From positions 1 through 64,000 of the forward strand of contig CAOKRC010000003.1 in assembly GCA_948471035.1 (NCBI GenBank): DNA of 64,000 bases, written 5' to 3'. Shown here piece after piece: positions 1-8,971 of the stretch (positions are counted from its first letter, which is position 1; the number at the start of each line of letters is the position of its first letter). The position numbers and the translations under genes were made by a program. The notes beneath the pieces are model-generated. The model had not been told where the DNA came from. It did not search any database and saw only the letters and a program-made list of their open reading frames with translations. The DNA comes from an uncultured Clostridium sp. (lineage in GTDB: Bacteria > Bacillota > Clostridia > TANB77 > CAG-508).

Positions 1-87
1 AAAAATCAATATAAAAATATTGCAAAAAAAATATTACAAAATAATAAAATAGATGATTATTATATAGATAAAATTATAAATAATTAA
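1..87 (+). CDS. 3' end of a truncated gene
   Basis: Frame 1 is open from the first base to a TAA at 85-87 and encodes 28 lysine-, asparagine- and isoleucine-rich residues. The gene begins before the window. The tail is too short and too low in complexity to assign. It could be chance, given the AT content. Confidence 0.4.
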   Translation, partial: KNQYKNIAKKILQNNKIDDYYIDKIINN

Positions 88-442
88 TTAGCAAAAATAT
101 ATTACAATTCACCTAATTATATAATAAATTATTAAATAATAATTTTACAAAGTAAAGTGTAAAATAATAAAGAAATTTTTAATATTAAATATAATATATA
201 AAATTAAAAAAAGTAGAGAAAGAATTTTTTTATACAAACTTAATAATTAGATTATAGGTGAAAGGATAGAAAACAAAATTTATTAGAAATTAATTTAATA
301 AGAAATATAATTTTATTTTATAACTATTTTTGTTTTTAGAAAGAAGCAAGAAAAGAATAAAATTTAAAATAAATAGAAATTTAACAAAGGTTTATGGGTA
401 ACCTTGTAAAAACCTAAATATATTATACAAGGAATTTTATAA
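88..442. other. AT-rich intergenic stretch
   Basis: About 355 bases of almost pure A/T with no open frame of note on either strand. It presumably holds the promoter for the gene at 443, but several TATAAT-like strings make a single choice impossible. No clear hairpin terminator is visible. Confidence 0.5.
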
Positions 443-1255
443 ATGGAATTAGAATTAGAAAATAATAATAAACAAAACATTAATCAAATAATCGAAAGAA
501 GTGTTAGCGAAGAAACAAATGTAATTGATAAAAATATGGATAAAGAAATGAGCAAAGAAATAGATAATAATATAGATTATAATGTAACTGAGGAAAAGCA
601 AAATAATTTTTTAGAAACAACATTAGGTAAAACAATAAATACAGCATTAAATGTTGGATTAAGATATTTGTTGCCCAATATTATAGAGGATCAAATAATA
701 GAAATAAAAGATACAATAATAAGAGATGGATTTAAAGAGGGATTAAATAAAACAGTAACATCAGCAGTAGATTTAGGGAAAAGTGCTATAGGATTAATAA
801 CAGGAAAATTTGATAATGTTTCACAAATACAAACAGCAATAACAAAAGGAGGATTAATAGATACAATTTCAGATAGTATAGACTTTGGTTTAAAAGTTGG
901 TAGACAAACAGGATTAATACCACAAAATGTAGCGAGTATAATAAAAAGCGGAAAAAATATTTTAATGAATAATATAGAAAGTAATATAGAAGATAGCCTA
1001 ACAACTCAATTAAAAGGAATTGAAAAAATGAATGAATATATAGAAAATTGGAATGCATATTATAAAGAGCAAAACTTTCCTAAAATGGAATTAGAATATG
1101 ACAAAATAAGAGATAAATTAAAAGATTTATTTCCAATAGAAGAAACATTAAAAAAAGCACATCAAGTAGAAAACTTACATAAATTAATAAGAGCTAAAGG
1201 AAGAGATTTTAATTTATCTAATGAAGAAATAGAACTTGCAAAAAAGTTAAATTAA
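443..1255 (+). CDS. Hypothetical protein, 270 aa
   Basis: I do not recognise a family. The ATG at 443 follows an AAGGA box at a normal distance. The first ~55 residues are polar, rich in Asn, Glu and Lys, and look disordered. Residues ~60-200 form a run of predicted amphipathic helices with regularly spaced Gly and Ile. The C-terminus is charged (Lys/Glu) and probably coiled coil. There is no signal peptide, no convincing membrane span and no cysteine motif. The gene is monocistronic as far as can be seen. Codon use is AT-rich like its neighbours, so nothing suggests recent transfer. Confidence 0.75.
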   Translation: MELELENNNKQNINQIIERSVSEETNVIDKNMDKEMSKEIDNNIDYNVTEEKQNNFLETTLGKTINTALNVGLRYLLPNIIEDQIIEIKDTIIRDGFKEGLNKTVTSAVDLGKSAIGLITGKFDNVSQIQTAITKGGLIDTISDSIDFGLKVGRQTGLIPQNVASIIKSGKNILMNNIESNIEDSLTTQLKGIEKMNEYIENWNAYYKEQNFPKMELEYDKIRDKLKDLFPIEETLKKAHQVENLHKLIRAKGRDFNLSNEEIELAKKLN

Positions 1256-1309
1256 TATAAAAAATAATAATACAAATAATATAGTATTATAAATTTGACA
1301 AAAAAACTA

Positions 1310-1337
1310 TTTACAAAATAGAAAAAAATGATATAAT
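1310..1337 (+). promoter_or_regulatory. Sigma-A type promoter of the Rpn-like gene
   Basis: TTTACA at 1310-1315 and TATAAT at 1332-1337 are separated by 16 bases. The ATG at 1354 follows an AAGGAAAGG ribosome binding site. Confidence 0.6.
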
Positions 1338-1353
1338 AAAGAAGGAAAGGTAT

Positions 1354-2235
1354 ATGGAATTAAATTTAAAAAATGATGTAATATTTAAAGTGTTTTTCAC
1401 TAAAAAAGGAAATGAAAAATACTTAAAAAGCTTTTTAGAATCCATATTACAAGAAAGAATAGATAAAATAGAAGTAATAGGAGAAGCAAGCTTAGAACAA
1501 ATAAAAACAACAGATAAATTAGGAAGACTAGATATAAAAGCAACTATAAACAATATAAAAGTAGTTAATATAGAAATACAAGTAAGAGACAATAAAGATA
1601 TGAAACAAAGAAGTGAATTTTATGGTTCAAAACTGATAACAGAGCAAATGGGAAAAGGAGATGAATATCAAGAGCTAAAACCAGTAATACTAATAAATAT
1701 ATTAGATTATAATATGTTAGACGTGCCAGAATACTGTACAAAAACAGTAACTGTAGCAGAAGTACATAGAGAATATGAAGTAATAAAAGATATAACATAT
1801 TATTTTATAGAGTTACCCAAATTTAGAAAAAGCAAACCACAATTGGCAAATATATTAGAAGGATGGTTAGCAATAATAGACGATAAAGATAGGGGGTTAA
1901 TAAAAATGGCAGAAGAAAGACATAAAATAATAAAGGAGGCAAAGGAAGAAGTTGAAGAAATATTATCAGATGCAGTAATACGAGAACTAAATGAGTTGAG
2001 ACAAACAGCGATATGGGAAGAAAATTCTGCAAAACGATATGCTAGAGAAGAGGGAATGAAACAAGGAATAAAAGAGGGCAAAAAAGAAGGCAAAAAAGAA
2101 GGCAAAATAGAAGGTAAAATAGAAGGTAAAATAGAAGTAGCAAAGGAAATGTTAAAAATTGGAATGGAAATAGAAAAGATTAGTCAAATAACAAAATTGA
2201 CAATAAAAGAAATAGAAGAACTAAAGAAAGAATAG
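1354..2235 (+). CDS. Rpn family PD-(D/E)XK nuclease (recombination-promoting nuclease / putative transposase)
   Basis: The 293-residue protein has the layout of the Rpn/PDDEXK_2 family: an N-terminal 'KNDVIFK' start, then the nuclease core with Asp60 ('GRLDIKA') and Glu74-x-Gln76 ('IEIQV') as likely catalytic residues. Residues ~180-293 form a helical tail with a lysine/glutamate/glycine repeat at ~239-262 encoded by six 12-bp units. Rpn proteins are DNA endonucleases; some have been reported as toxic phage-defence proteins controlled by a short protein translated from inside the same gene. A possible internal start is present here (see 1891-1908). A promoter lies upstream and a terminator follows, so it is transcribed alone. 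Confidence 0.85.
   Translation: MELNLKNDVIFKVFFTKKGNEKYLKSFLESILQERIDKIEVIGEASLEQIKTTDKLGRLDIKATINNIKVVNIEIQVRDNKDMKQRSEFYGSKLITEQMGKGDEYQELKPVILINILDYNMLDVPEYCTKTVTVAEVHREYEVIKDITYYFIELPKFRKSKPQLANILEGWLAIIDDKDRGLIKMAEERHKIIKEAKEEVEEILSDAVIRELNELRQTAIWEENSAKRYAREEGMKQGIKEGKKEGKKEGKIEGKIEGKIEVAKEMLKIGMEIEKISQITKLTIKEIEELKKE
1891..1908 (+). promoter_or_regulatory. Candidate internal ribosome binding site and start codon inside the Rpn gene
   Basis: AGGGGG at 1891-1896 precedes an in-frame ATG at 1906-1908 by nine bases. Initiation here would give a ~109-residue product made only of the C-terminal helical and repeat region. This matches the layout of intragenic antitoxins described for Rpn proteins. 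A second strong box (AAAGGAGG, 1932-1939) has no in-frame start at suitable spacing. Confidence 0.4.
2068..2139 (+). repeat. Six tandem 12-bp units in the Rpn coding sequence
   Basis: Units at 2068, 2080, 2092, 2104, 2116 and 2128 follow the pattern AAAAxAGAAGGy and encode K/I-K/I-E-G. Copy-number change would alter the tail length in steps of four residues without breaking the frame. Confidence 0.8.
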
Positions 2236-2291
2236 AACCAGAAATTAATTTATATATTTCTAAATTTTTAAATATGTAAGCAAATAAAAAT

Positions 2292-2337
2292 AGCAAAAAA
2301 CTTAGATTTTTCTAAGTTTTTTTGCTGTTTTTTCTTG
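2292..2337 (+). terminator. Rho-independent terminator after the Rpn gene
   Basis: A ~15-bp stem (AGCAAAAAACTTAGA pairing with TCTAAG-T7-GCT, one bulged T) and a TTTT loop, followed by a T-rich stretch. Confidence 0.75.
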
Positions 2338-2363
2338 CAATTTTTTTTTTGTTAAAGTATAAT
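2335..2363 (+). promoter_or_regulatory. Sigma-A promoter of gyrA
   Basis: TTGCAA at 2335-2340, a 17-base T-rich spacer, and TATAAT at 2358-2363. It lies 38 bases before the gyrA ATG. Confidence 0.75.
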
Positions 2364-2401
2364 TACACTAGGTTAAAAATATACGAAAAAGAGGGATTTT
2401 A

Positions 2402-4843
2402 ATGGATAAACCAGGAGAAAAAATTATTGAAAGAGATATTCAAAATGAAATGAAGACTTCTTACATCGATTATGCAATGAGTGTTATTGTACAACGTGCT
2501 TTACCAGATGTTAGAGACGGTTTAAAACCTGTACACAGAAGGATTTTATATGCAATGCACGAAGATGGAATTACATCAGACAAGCCATACAGAAAATGTG
2601 CAAATACAGTAGGTTCTGTTCTTGGAAGATACCATCCACATGGAGATTCATCAGTTTATGATGCAATGGTTAGAATGGCACAAGACTTTTCTATGCGTTA
2701 TATGTTAATTGATGGACATGGAAACTTTGGTTCAATAGATGGTGATGGAGCAGCAGCAATGAGGTATACAGAAGCAAGAATGGCAAAAATATCGAACTAT
2801 ATGTTACAAGATATAGAAAAAAATACAGTAAATTTTATGCCAAACTATGATGATAGATTACAAGAACCAACAGTATTACCTTCAAAAATACCAACACTAT
2901 TAATAAATGGTTCATCAGGTATAGCCGTAGGTATGGCAACAAATATACCACCACACAATTTAACAGAAGTAATTAATGGAATCATAAAAATAATAGATGA
3001 AGATAATGTAACAGATGAAGAATTAATGCAAGTTATAAAAGGACCAGATTTCCCAACAGAAGGTGTTATTTTAGGAAGAGAAGGAATAAAAGAAGCATAT
3101 ACAACAGGAAGAGGAAAAATAACAGTAAGAGCCGAAGCTGAAATCGAAGAAATGAGTGGAAATAAACAAAGAATAATTGTTACATCATTACCATACCAAG
3201 TAAATAAAGCAAAATTAATCGAAAATATTTCTCACTTAGTAAGAGATAAAAGAATAGAAGGAATTGCAGAATTAAGAGATGAATCAGATAGAAATGACCG
3301 TGTAAGAATAGTTATAGAACTAAAAAGAGATGCAAATGCACAAGTAGTACTAAATCAATTATATAAAAACACACAAATGCAAGATACATTTGGAATAATC
3401 ATGTTAGCACTTGTAAATGGAGAACCAAAAATTCTAACACTAAGACAATGTATAGACCACTATTTAGACCATAGAAAAGAAGTAGTACTTCGTAGAACAA
3501 AATTTGAACTAGACAAAGCAGAAGCAAGAGCACACATATTAGAAGGATTAAAAATAGCATTAGACAATATTGATGAAGTAATAAACATTATTCGTTCCTC
3601 ATATGATGATCCAAAAGAAAGATTAATGGAAAGATTTGGGCTATCAGACATTCAAGCACAAGCGATACTAGATATGAGATTAAAAACATTATCAGGATTA
3701 CAAAGAGAAAAAATTGAAGAAGAATATAATGAATTAATGAAATTAATTGCTCACTTAAAAGAAGTTCTAGGAAGTGAAAAACTAGTATTTGACATCATAA
3801 AAGAAGAATTAGAAGAAGTAAAAGAAAAATTTGGAGATGAAAGAAAAACAAAAATAGTTGCAGCTGAAGGAGATCTTGAAATTGAAGATCTAATAAAAGA
3901 AGAACAAACAGTAATTGCACTTACACACTTTGGATATATAAAAAGAATGCCAGTAGATACATATAAAAGCCAAAGAAGAGGTGGAAAAGGAATCACAGGT
4001 ATAGCAACTAGAGAAGAAGACTTTGTAAAACAAATATTTACAGCTTCAACACATGATACAATTCTATTCTTTAGTAATAAAGGAAAACTATATAAACTAA
4101 AAGGATATGAAATACCAGAAGCAGGAAGAACAGCTAAAGGAACAGCAATAGTAAATCTATTAAGTTTAGATCCAGGAGAAAAAATATCAGCAGTTATTCC
4201 AATACAAAACTTTGCTGAAGGAAAATTTTTACTTATGGCTACAAAGAATGGTCTAATAAAGAAAACCGCATTAACAGAATATAACACAACAAGAAAAACA
4301 GGATTACAAGGAATTACATTAAAAGAAGATGATGAATTAATAGCAGTAAGACTTACAGATGGAGAAGATAATGTAGTATTAGTTACAAAAGAAGGAATGT
4401 GTATTACATTTGATGAAAAAGATGTACGTCCAATAGGAAGAGTATCACAAGGTGTAATAGGAATAAAACTAGATAAAGATGATTATGTTATAGGAATGGA
4501 ATCAATAATAGGAGGGGCAAAAGCAACATTACTTGCTATAACAGAAAATGGATTTGGAAAAAGAACAGAACTAGATGAATATAGAGTACAAACAAGAGGA
4601 GGAAAGGGAGTTATAACATATAAAATAACACAAAAAACAGGAAAATTAGTTGGAATTAGAATAACAGGAGAAGACGAAGATGTTATGCTTATAACAGACC
4701 AAGGAACAATAATAAGACTTGCAGTAAAAGAAATAAGTGTACTTGGTAGATCAACACAAGGGGTTACTCTAATGAGAACAAATGATGGAGCAAAAGTAGT
4801 AAGCATAGAAACATTACCGAAAGAAGAGAATGAGAATGAATAA
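2402..4843 (+). CDS. gyrA: DNA gyrase subunit A
   Basis: The protein has 813 residues, the normal length for GyrA, the subunit that breaks and rejoins DNA in the A2B2 gyrase. The catalytic tyrosine is Tyr122 in 'AAAMRYTEARM'. The quinolone-resistance region 'HPHGDSSVYDAMVRMAQ' keeps Ser83 and Asp87 in E. coli numbering, which predicts no target-based quinolone resistance. The GyrA-box 'QRRGGKG' at 524-530 separates gyrase from topoisomerase IV, and the six-bladed C-terminal wrapping domain follows. The start has a GAGGG box. No gyrB is in the window, so gyrA is transcribed alone from its own promoter. Its few CGG strings are all out of frame. Confidence 0.98.
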   Translation: MDKPGEKIIERDIQNEMKTSYIDYAMSVIVQRALPDVRDGLKPVHRRILYAMHEDGITSDKPYRKCANTVGSVLGRYHPHGDSSVYDAMVRMAQDFSMRYMLIDGHGNFGSIDGDGAAAMRYTEARMAKISNYMLQDIEKNTVNFMPNYDDRLQEPTVLPSKIPTLLINGSSGIAVGMATNIPPHNLTEVINGIIKIIDEDNVTDEELMQVIKGPDFPTEGVILGREGIKEAYTTGRGKITVRAEAEIEEMSGNKQRIIVTSLPYQVNKAKLIENISHLVRDKRIEGIAELRDESDRNDRVRIVIELKRDANAQVVLNQLYKNTQMQDTFGIIMLALVNGEPKILTLRQCIDHYLDHRKEVVLRRTKFELDKAEARAHILEGLKIALDNIDEVINIIRSSYDDPKERLMERFGLSDIQAQAILDMRLKTLSGLQREKIEEEYNELMKLIAHLKEVLGSEKLVFDIIKEELEEVKEKFGDERKTKIVAAEGDLEIEDLIKEEQTVIALTHFGYIKRMPVDTYKSQRRGGKGITGIATREEDFVKQIFTASTHDTILFFSNKGKLYKLKGYEIPEAGRTAKGTAIVNLLSLDPGEKISAVIPIQNFAEGKFLLMATKNGLIKKTALTEYNTTRKTGLQGITLKEDDELIAVRLTDGEDNVVLVTKEGMCITFDEKDVRPIGRVSQGVIGIKLDKDDYVIGMESIIGGAKATLLAITENGFGKRTELDEYRVQTRGGKGVITYKITQKTGKLVGIRITGEDEDVMLITDQGTIIRLAVKEISVLGRSTQGVTLMRTNDGAKVVSIETLPKEENENE

Positions 4844-4949
4844 TGACGAAAATAGTGAAGAAATGAAAAAACACATATTAAATCTTGAAATAGAAAATAT
4901 ATTATATCCATTAGTTTCATTATTAAAACAAACTAATAACCTAAGTTAG
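4830..4949 (+). CDS. Possible small protein overlapping the gyrA end
   Basis: A 39-codon frame opens with ATG at 4830, inside the last codons of gyrA (14-bp overlap), after AAAGAAGAG, and stops with TAG at 4947-4949. The product is acidic then hydrophobic ('NILYPLVSLL'). No family is recognised. The overlap suggests translational coupling, but a chance frame in AT-rich DNA is possible. Confidence 0.35.
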   Translation: MRMNNDENSEEMKKHILNLEIENILYPLVSLLKQTNNLS

Positions 4950-4954
4950 AATTA

Positions 4955-5158
4955 ATGATAGAAATAGAAAAATTTAGAGAAAAAAATAGACAATATACAA
5001 ATGGTTTAGAGCGTAATTATATAGAAAAATGCTTAAATAAAATTTATGCAAAAAGAAATAATGGAAATATTTTAATTGAAGTAGAAGAAGAAAATGAAAA
5101 CGAAAAAGAGGGAAGATATAAATCTTCTCTCTTCTTGTATAATATGGAACTATTTTAA
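4955..5158 (+). CDS. Possible small hypothetical protein, 67 aa
   Basis: Starts at ATG 4955, six bases after the previous small frame stops, and has no good ribosome binding site. The product is basic and helical with an acidic stretch. It could be the second half of a gene whose first half is the 4830-4949 frame, but no CGG lies between them, so the +1 rule seen elsewhere does not join them. Not recognised. Confidence 0.3.
   Translation: MIEIEKFREKNRQYTNGLERNYIEKCLNKIYAKRNNGNILIEVEEENENEKEGRYKSSLFLYNMELF
5107..5133 (+). terminator. Hairpin after gyrA and the small frames
   Basis: GAGGGAAGAT pairs with ATCTTCTCTC (one G-T pair) around a short loop, followed by a weak T/C-rich tract. It lies inside the 3' end of the 67-aa frame, which weakens that frame as a real gene. 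Confidence 0.4.
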
Positions 5159-5201
5159 GTTAAATTGGTAGGTAAAATTTTAATAGTCCATATGGTTTAT
5201 G

Positions 5202-6200
5202 TTATTTTTTAAACCTAATATCCTCACCAAAAAATCTACAAATATTATAATAGCCTACGAATCTTGAAAAAATTCTTTCATCATATTTTTCACTTAATTC
5301 TTTTAAATTTAAATTAGTAGAAATAATAGTTTTAGTAATATGATTATTTTGATTTAACAACCTTGTATTAATAACATTAAAAAGTTCACTAAATTTCATA
5401 CTATTCATACATTCAGTACCAAGATCATCAATAATTAATAAATCTACATCTAATATATTTTCATAAATAGAAGAGATATTATTTTTGTTAAATCTATAGT
5501 CAATAATATTATCTAACATTACAGGTGCAGTTTGATAAAGTACAGTTTTAGCTTTTTTTAATAATTCATTTGCAATACAATTAGATAAGAATGTTTTACC
5601 AAGTCCAGTATTGCCTAAAAAAAGTAAATTTTTTTCATTAGTATCATCAAAATTATCTATAAATCTTAAAGCAATATCTGTTATATTTTTAATATTATCC
5701 TTAGGAGATATATTAGAAAAATATAAATCTTCGTTAATTTTATCAGTATATAAATTAATATTAAAATTACTAAAAGTATCATTTTTTAAATTAGCAATAT
5801 TTGATTTATTATATTCAATATCAAATAATTTTTGCTTAATGCAACTACACAAACTAAAGTTAAAACCATTTCTAATATACCCAGTATCTTCACATAAGGT
5901 GCATTCAAAATTAGGTTTAAAGAAGTCATCACCAATATGTAAACTATTTAAAATATTTTCTTTTTCCTTTTTTAAATTATCTATCTTTTCTTTTAAATTA
6001 TCAACTGAATTTGTTTTACTAGAAGTAGATAAAATAGCTTTGGCAGTATTTAGTGCAAAAGAATTAAGTTCATTCTCTATTTCTTCTAATCGATTATTTG
6101 AAGAATAGAGAGCAGATTTTCTTTTATCTAAATCTAAAATAGCATTCATTCTTTTTTGTTCATAATCCTTTAGTAAATTCTTTAAAGTAGAATTACTCAT
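5202..6200 (-). CDS. DnaC/DnaI-like helicase-loader ATPase
   Basis: The 332-residue protein has an N-terminal coiled coil (~1-95), a cysteine cluster 'CTLCEDTGYI...LCSC' (~100-120) likely to bind zinc as in DnaI, then an AAA+ core with Walker A 'GNTGLGKTF' (~195) and Walker B 'LLIIDDLG' (~255). This is the DnaC/DnaI/IstB family that loads the replicative helicase. The start follows GAAAGGA. It lies 80 bases downstream of the DnaD-like gene in the same direction, a pairing common in Clostridia, which supports a chromosomal replication-restart role over a transposon IstB. It contains no CGG codon. Confidence 0.88.
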   Translation of the reverse strand: MSNSTLKNLLKDYEQKRMNAILDLDKRKSALYSSNNRLEEIENELNSFALNTAKAILSTSSKTNSVDNLKEKIDNLKKEKENILNSLHIGDDFFKPNFECTLCEDTGYIRNGFNFSLCSCIKQKLFDIEYNKSNIANLKNDTFSNFNINLYTDKINEDLYFSNISPKDNIKNITDIALRFIDNFDDTNEKNLLFLGNTGLGKTFLSNCIANELLKKAKTVLYQTAPVMLDNIIDYRFNKNNISSIYENILDVDLLIIDDLGTECMNSMKFSELFNVINTRLLNQNNHITKTIISTNLNLKELSEKYDERIFSRFVGYYNICRFFGEDIRFKK

Positions 6201-6280
6201 AAAAACAATCCTTTCTCGTTTATGCTAAAGTATAAATAATATTATAAATAATATTATAAATTAAAACTATAAGCATTAGT

Positions 6281-7248
6281 TTAGGCCTTTTGAGCATTTG
6301 CATATAAATTATCAAAATTATCATATTTTCTTTGCTCATAATTATTATAACTTTTCTTTTCTAGATTTTTAATTTCAGCTTTTTTTACTTTCATTTGTTC
6401 TAAAAAGCTTTGAACATCATTAACAGTCTTTAAATTTCTATCTTTCCAATCACATAGAATCTTATCTATATAATCGAAACTTGGATTAGATTTAGAAGTT
6501 GTCTTTTTTAGAGCAAGTTCAATAATATCTAAAGAAAAACCAAAATCAACAATCCACTTTTCAATATAAGCTTCTTCATATTGTGTTAGAGATCTATTCA
6601 AACCTAGTTTTTTAGAAATTGATTTTTTAATAGTGTTTAACTTTTCTTGTTTTTCATAGTACATATCTAAATCAGACCAAGTTTTAATATTATTTTTATA
6701 CCAAGCATCAGCTACTGCACCGAAGATAATTTCTATGTAAAGCTGAGCGTTCAAAACAATATCTAAAAAGTGCAATCATAACTTGTTCATCAAAACCATA
6801 TTTTTTAAACCATAAATCAATATCGTTATACCAAGAAGGAGACATTACACCTTGAAAGAAAGATGAATTAATATCTTCAATAGCTTTAGCTCTATATTGA
6901 TTTTGAGAACTTTTTTCTACGTCAACTTTAGAAGAAAGTTTTGGCTTATACAATTTATGAAGTTCAATTTCTTGAAGATTATTTACAATATAACCTGTAG
7001 ATTTCTTTATAATAACTTCTGCATCTTCCCAGTATTTAAGAGCCTCTTGAATAGTTTTTAAAGGTAAAGCAAGTTTCTTTGATAAATCATTTAGTTTAAC
7101 ATCTTTACCATATTTAGATAAAAATATAATATATAAATAAACCTTAATATAATCACCGACTTGCTTGTGATAAATATTCTGTAAAAAATACATCTGAAAT
7201 TTCAGTAGTAGAAAAAATCATAGATAAATCATTCTGTTCAAGCTTCAT
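6281..7248 (-). CDS. DnaD-domain replication protein, read through two CGG +1 shift sites
   Basis: Read without shifts the gene falls into three frames. The ATG at 7248 (AAGGGG box) runs 30 codons to CGG (7158-7156), where the next triplet is TGA. Skipping the C gives Ser-Gly-Asp-Tyr and the family block 'GDYIKVYLY'. At codon 176 a second CGG (6722-6720) again breaks the frame. Skipping its C gives 'NYLGAVADAWYKNN', the conserved end of the first DnaD-like domain, and the frame runs to the stop at 6281. The joined product is 321 aa: an N-terminal winged helix, then two DnaB/DnaD-like domains, the second with 'YIDKILCDW'. It probably works with the downstream DnaC-like loader. A double pseudogene is the alternative, but both breaks match the pattern found elsewhere. 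Confidence 0.85.
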
Positions 7249-7407
7249 AATAATAACCCCTTATTAAAAATGTACAAATTTTAGTCTTATGTATTAATAT
7301 AACAAATTATATCATTTTAAGACAAATTATACAACAGAAAATGAAATTATTTTAGGGATAAAATTACTTTTTATTACTATTCACAATTACTTTTTTTAAT
7401 GTGCTTC

Positions 7408-7483
7408 ATCTTGCTGGATATAGGGCATTTTTATTTTTCTCTCGTGGCTCGAAAAATAAAAAGCACTATATCTACGTGAAGAT
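7408..7483. terminator. Long hairpin between the T4SS-like cluster and dnaD-like gene
   Basis: GATATAG-GGC-ATTTTTATTTTTC pairs with GAAAAATAAAAA-GC-ACTATATC around an 11-base loop, with ATCTT/AAGAT extending the base. About 22 bp are nearly perfect. It lies downstream of the minus-strand gene ending at 7509, so it probably ends that operon. Confidence 0.6.
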
Positions 7484-7508
7484 ACTATGTACTATAAATG
7501 TCTGTGCA

Positions 7509-7796
7509 TTATAAGTGCTTCTTATACAAATACACTTTAGGATTTTTTATGTACTTTATTATATACAAAAACACATACAAAACATTTTCGTGATTAAATC
7601 CAACAATACTAAAGATAAGAACAGGAAAGCAAAGAAATACAAATAGAAAAATTTTAATATTCAAGTTTGTAAATAATAAATTAGTTAAACAAAAAATAAA
7701 AATACACCAAACAACATTGACTATAGCAGTTGAATAATCAATAAAACCAAACAATTTACTATTAAAATTATAATTTTGAGGGAAAATAAATTTCAT
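7509..7796 (-). CDS. Small T4SS-type membrane protein (PrgI/VirB3-like)
   Basis: A 95-residue protein with two hydrophobic segments (~20-40 and ~45-65) between a short cytosolic N-terminus ('FIFPQNYNFNSKLFGFIDY') and a basic tail ending 'KNPKVYLYKKHL'. Size, topology and position beside VirB6-, pilin- and VirD4-like genes suggest the PrgI/VirB3-like inner-membrane component of a type IV secretion system. The start follows GAAAGGTG. No catalytic motif is expected. The family call rests mostly on context. Confidence 0.55.
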   Translation of the reverse strand: MKFIFPQNYNFNSKLFGFIDYSTAIVNVVWCIFIFCLTNLLFTNLNIKIFLFVFLCFPVLIFSIVGFNHENVLYVFLYIIKYIKNPKVYLYKKHL

Positions 7797-7885
7797 AAAA
7801 TGAACACCTTTCTAGTTTATAAAATGAAGTTATTTAAATATAATAAAGCAAGAATTGTAAAGTAGAGATAAGCAATGCTTGACCG

Positions 7886-8764
7886 TTATTTAATAAAAGA
7901 TTTAATACCATTAAAACCATTTGTTAAATCAGTACTAATTCCACCCATAAACTCTCTTACATAAGAATTAGCCTTAAGTAAAGCAAAAATTGCACCACAT
8001 ATTAAAAACTTAGAAAAAATATTACTACTACTAAAATCAATTGAAAAAATAATAAGTAAAATAAGTGCAACTAAAATTTGTACAAGCATTAAAGAAATAA
8101 AACATTTTATCCAAGCTTTAAAAAAGCTAGAGGTTGAAGATGTACTAAGAGATAAAAAAGCGAAAGGGGATATTAAAACAAAAACTTTTATCATAATATA
8201 ACGAAGAGCATATGAAAAGGTTAAATTTAAAAAACTAATAGAAATTACACTTTTCAGTAATCCATCAATTGAAAAAATGGTAAAACTGTTTTCTTCAATT
8301 TGAATCATTGTATTTAATTTATATACTAAATTAGAAAATGAAAGAGTAGTACCAAATAAATTATTACCTAGCTCTTGTATACTGGCAGATAAACAAGAGG
8401 TAAAAAATATAAATTGTTCACAAATAAAAATAGAAGAATTCATACAGATACCATAAATAATTAATTTAAAAATAAAACTGGTAGGACGTTCAGTTTGAGT
8501 AATTAATAAATTAGATAATAATAATTTAGTACAATAATATAGTAAAAAGCCCAATATTAAAGAATTAGCAATTAGTAAAATACCATTAGTAGTAGAAGTA
8601 CCAAAAATATTTCTAAAATAAGAAGAATCTAAAATATTAGTATTTATAAAAGTAATATCATCTAAAATAGAATATAAATTATTATCAATTGACGAAAAAA
8701 TTGTTTGAAAAATAGTATTAATTGCATTAATAATGACCTCAGTAATATTTATTTCTTCCTCCAA
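7886..8764 (-). CDS. VirB6/TrbL-like polytopic membrane protein
   Basis: The 292-residue protein starts with TTG at 8764 after a strong AGGAGG box. A polar N-terminus is followed by about six to seven hydrophobic segments (around 60-85, 95-120, 165-195, 200-225, 230-260). The layout resembles the TrbL/VirB6 channel component of type IV secretion systems, matching its place between the PrgI-like and pilin-like genes. A CGG directly follows its stop codon and is not translated. No sequence motif proves the family. Confidence 0.6.
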   Translation of the reverse strand: MEEEINITEVIINAINTIFQTIFSSIDNNLYSILDDITFINTNILDSSYFRNIFGTSTTNGILLIANSLILGFLLYYCTKLLLSNLLITQTERPTSFIFKLIIYGICMNSSIFICEQFIFFTSCLSASIQELGNNLFGTTLSFSNLVYKLNTMIQIEENSFTIFSIDGLLKSVISISFLNLTFSYALRYIMIKVFVLISPFAFLSLSTSSTSSFFKAWIKCFISLMLVQILVALILLIIFSIDFSSSNIFSKFLICGAIFALLKANSYVREFMGGISTDLTNGFNGIKSFIK

Positions 8765-8830
8765 ATTCTATACCTCCTATAGTTTGTTTACAATGAGTTA
8801 ATAGATTTTTCAATCGTTCGTCCAAATTTT

Positions 8831-8904
8831 GCATAGTGTAATAAAATCCATTTAAAAAGTCATTTTATAACACTATGCAGCTTGTTTATCCTCACACAAG
8901 CTTA
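8831..8904. terminator. Pair of hairpins between pilin-like and VirB6-like genes
   Basis: GCATAGTGTAATAAAAT (8831-8847) pairs with the sequence ending at 8878 at 16 of 17 positions; directly after it AGCTTGT/ACAAGCT forms a second stem (8879-8904). On the transcribed minus strand they lie after the pilin-like stop and before the VirB6-like start, so they could attenuate read-through or stabilise the pilin message. Confidence 0.5.
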
Positions 8905-8971
8905 CTCTTAAAAAATATAATTAACACATCGTAAGCTAGTATGTTGTATAAGTTTAATATGAAACTATAAT

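Noticed and set aside
1932-1960. AAAGGAGG inside the Rpn gene as an internal start
   Set aside because: No in-frame ATG, GTG or TTG lies at suitable spacing; the weaker box at 1891 fits better.
7883-7885. CGG at the end of the VirB6-like gene
   Set aside because: It lies directly after the stop codon, so it is not translated in that frame.
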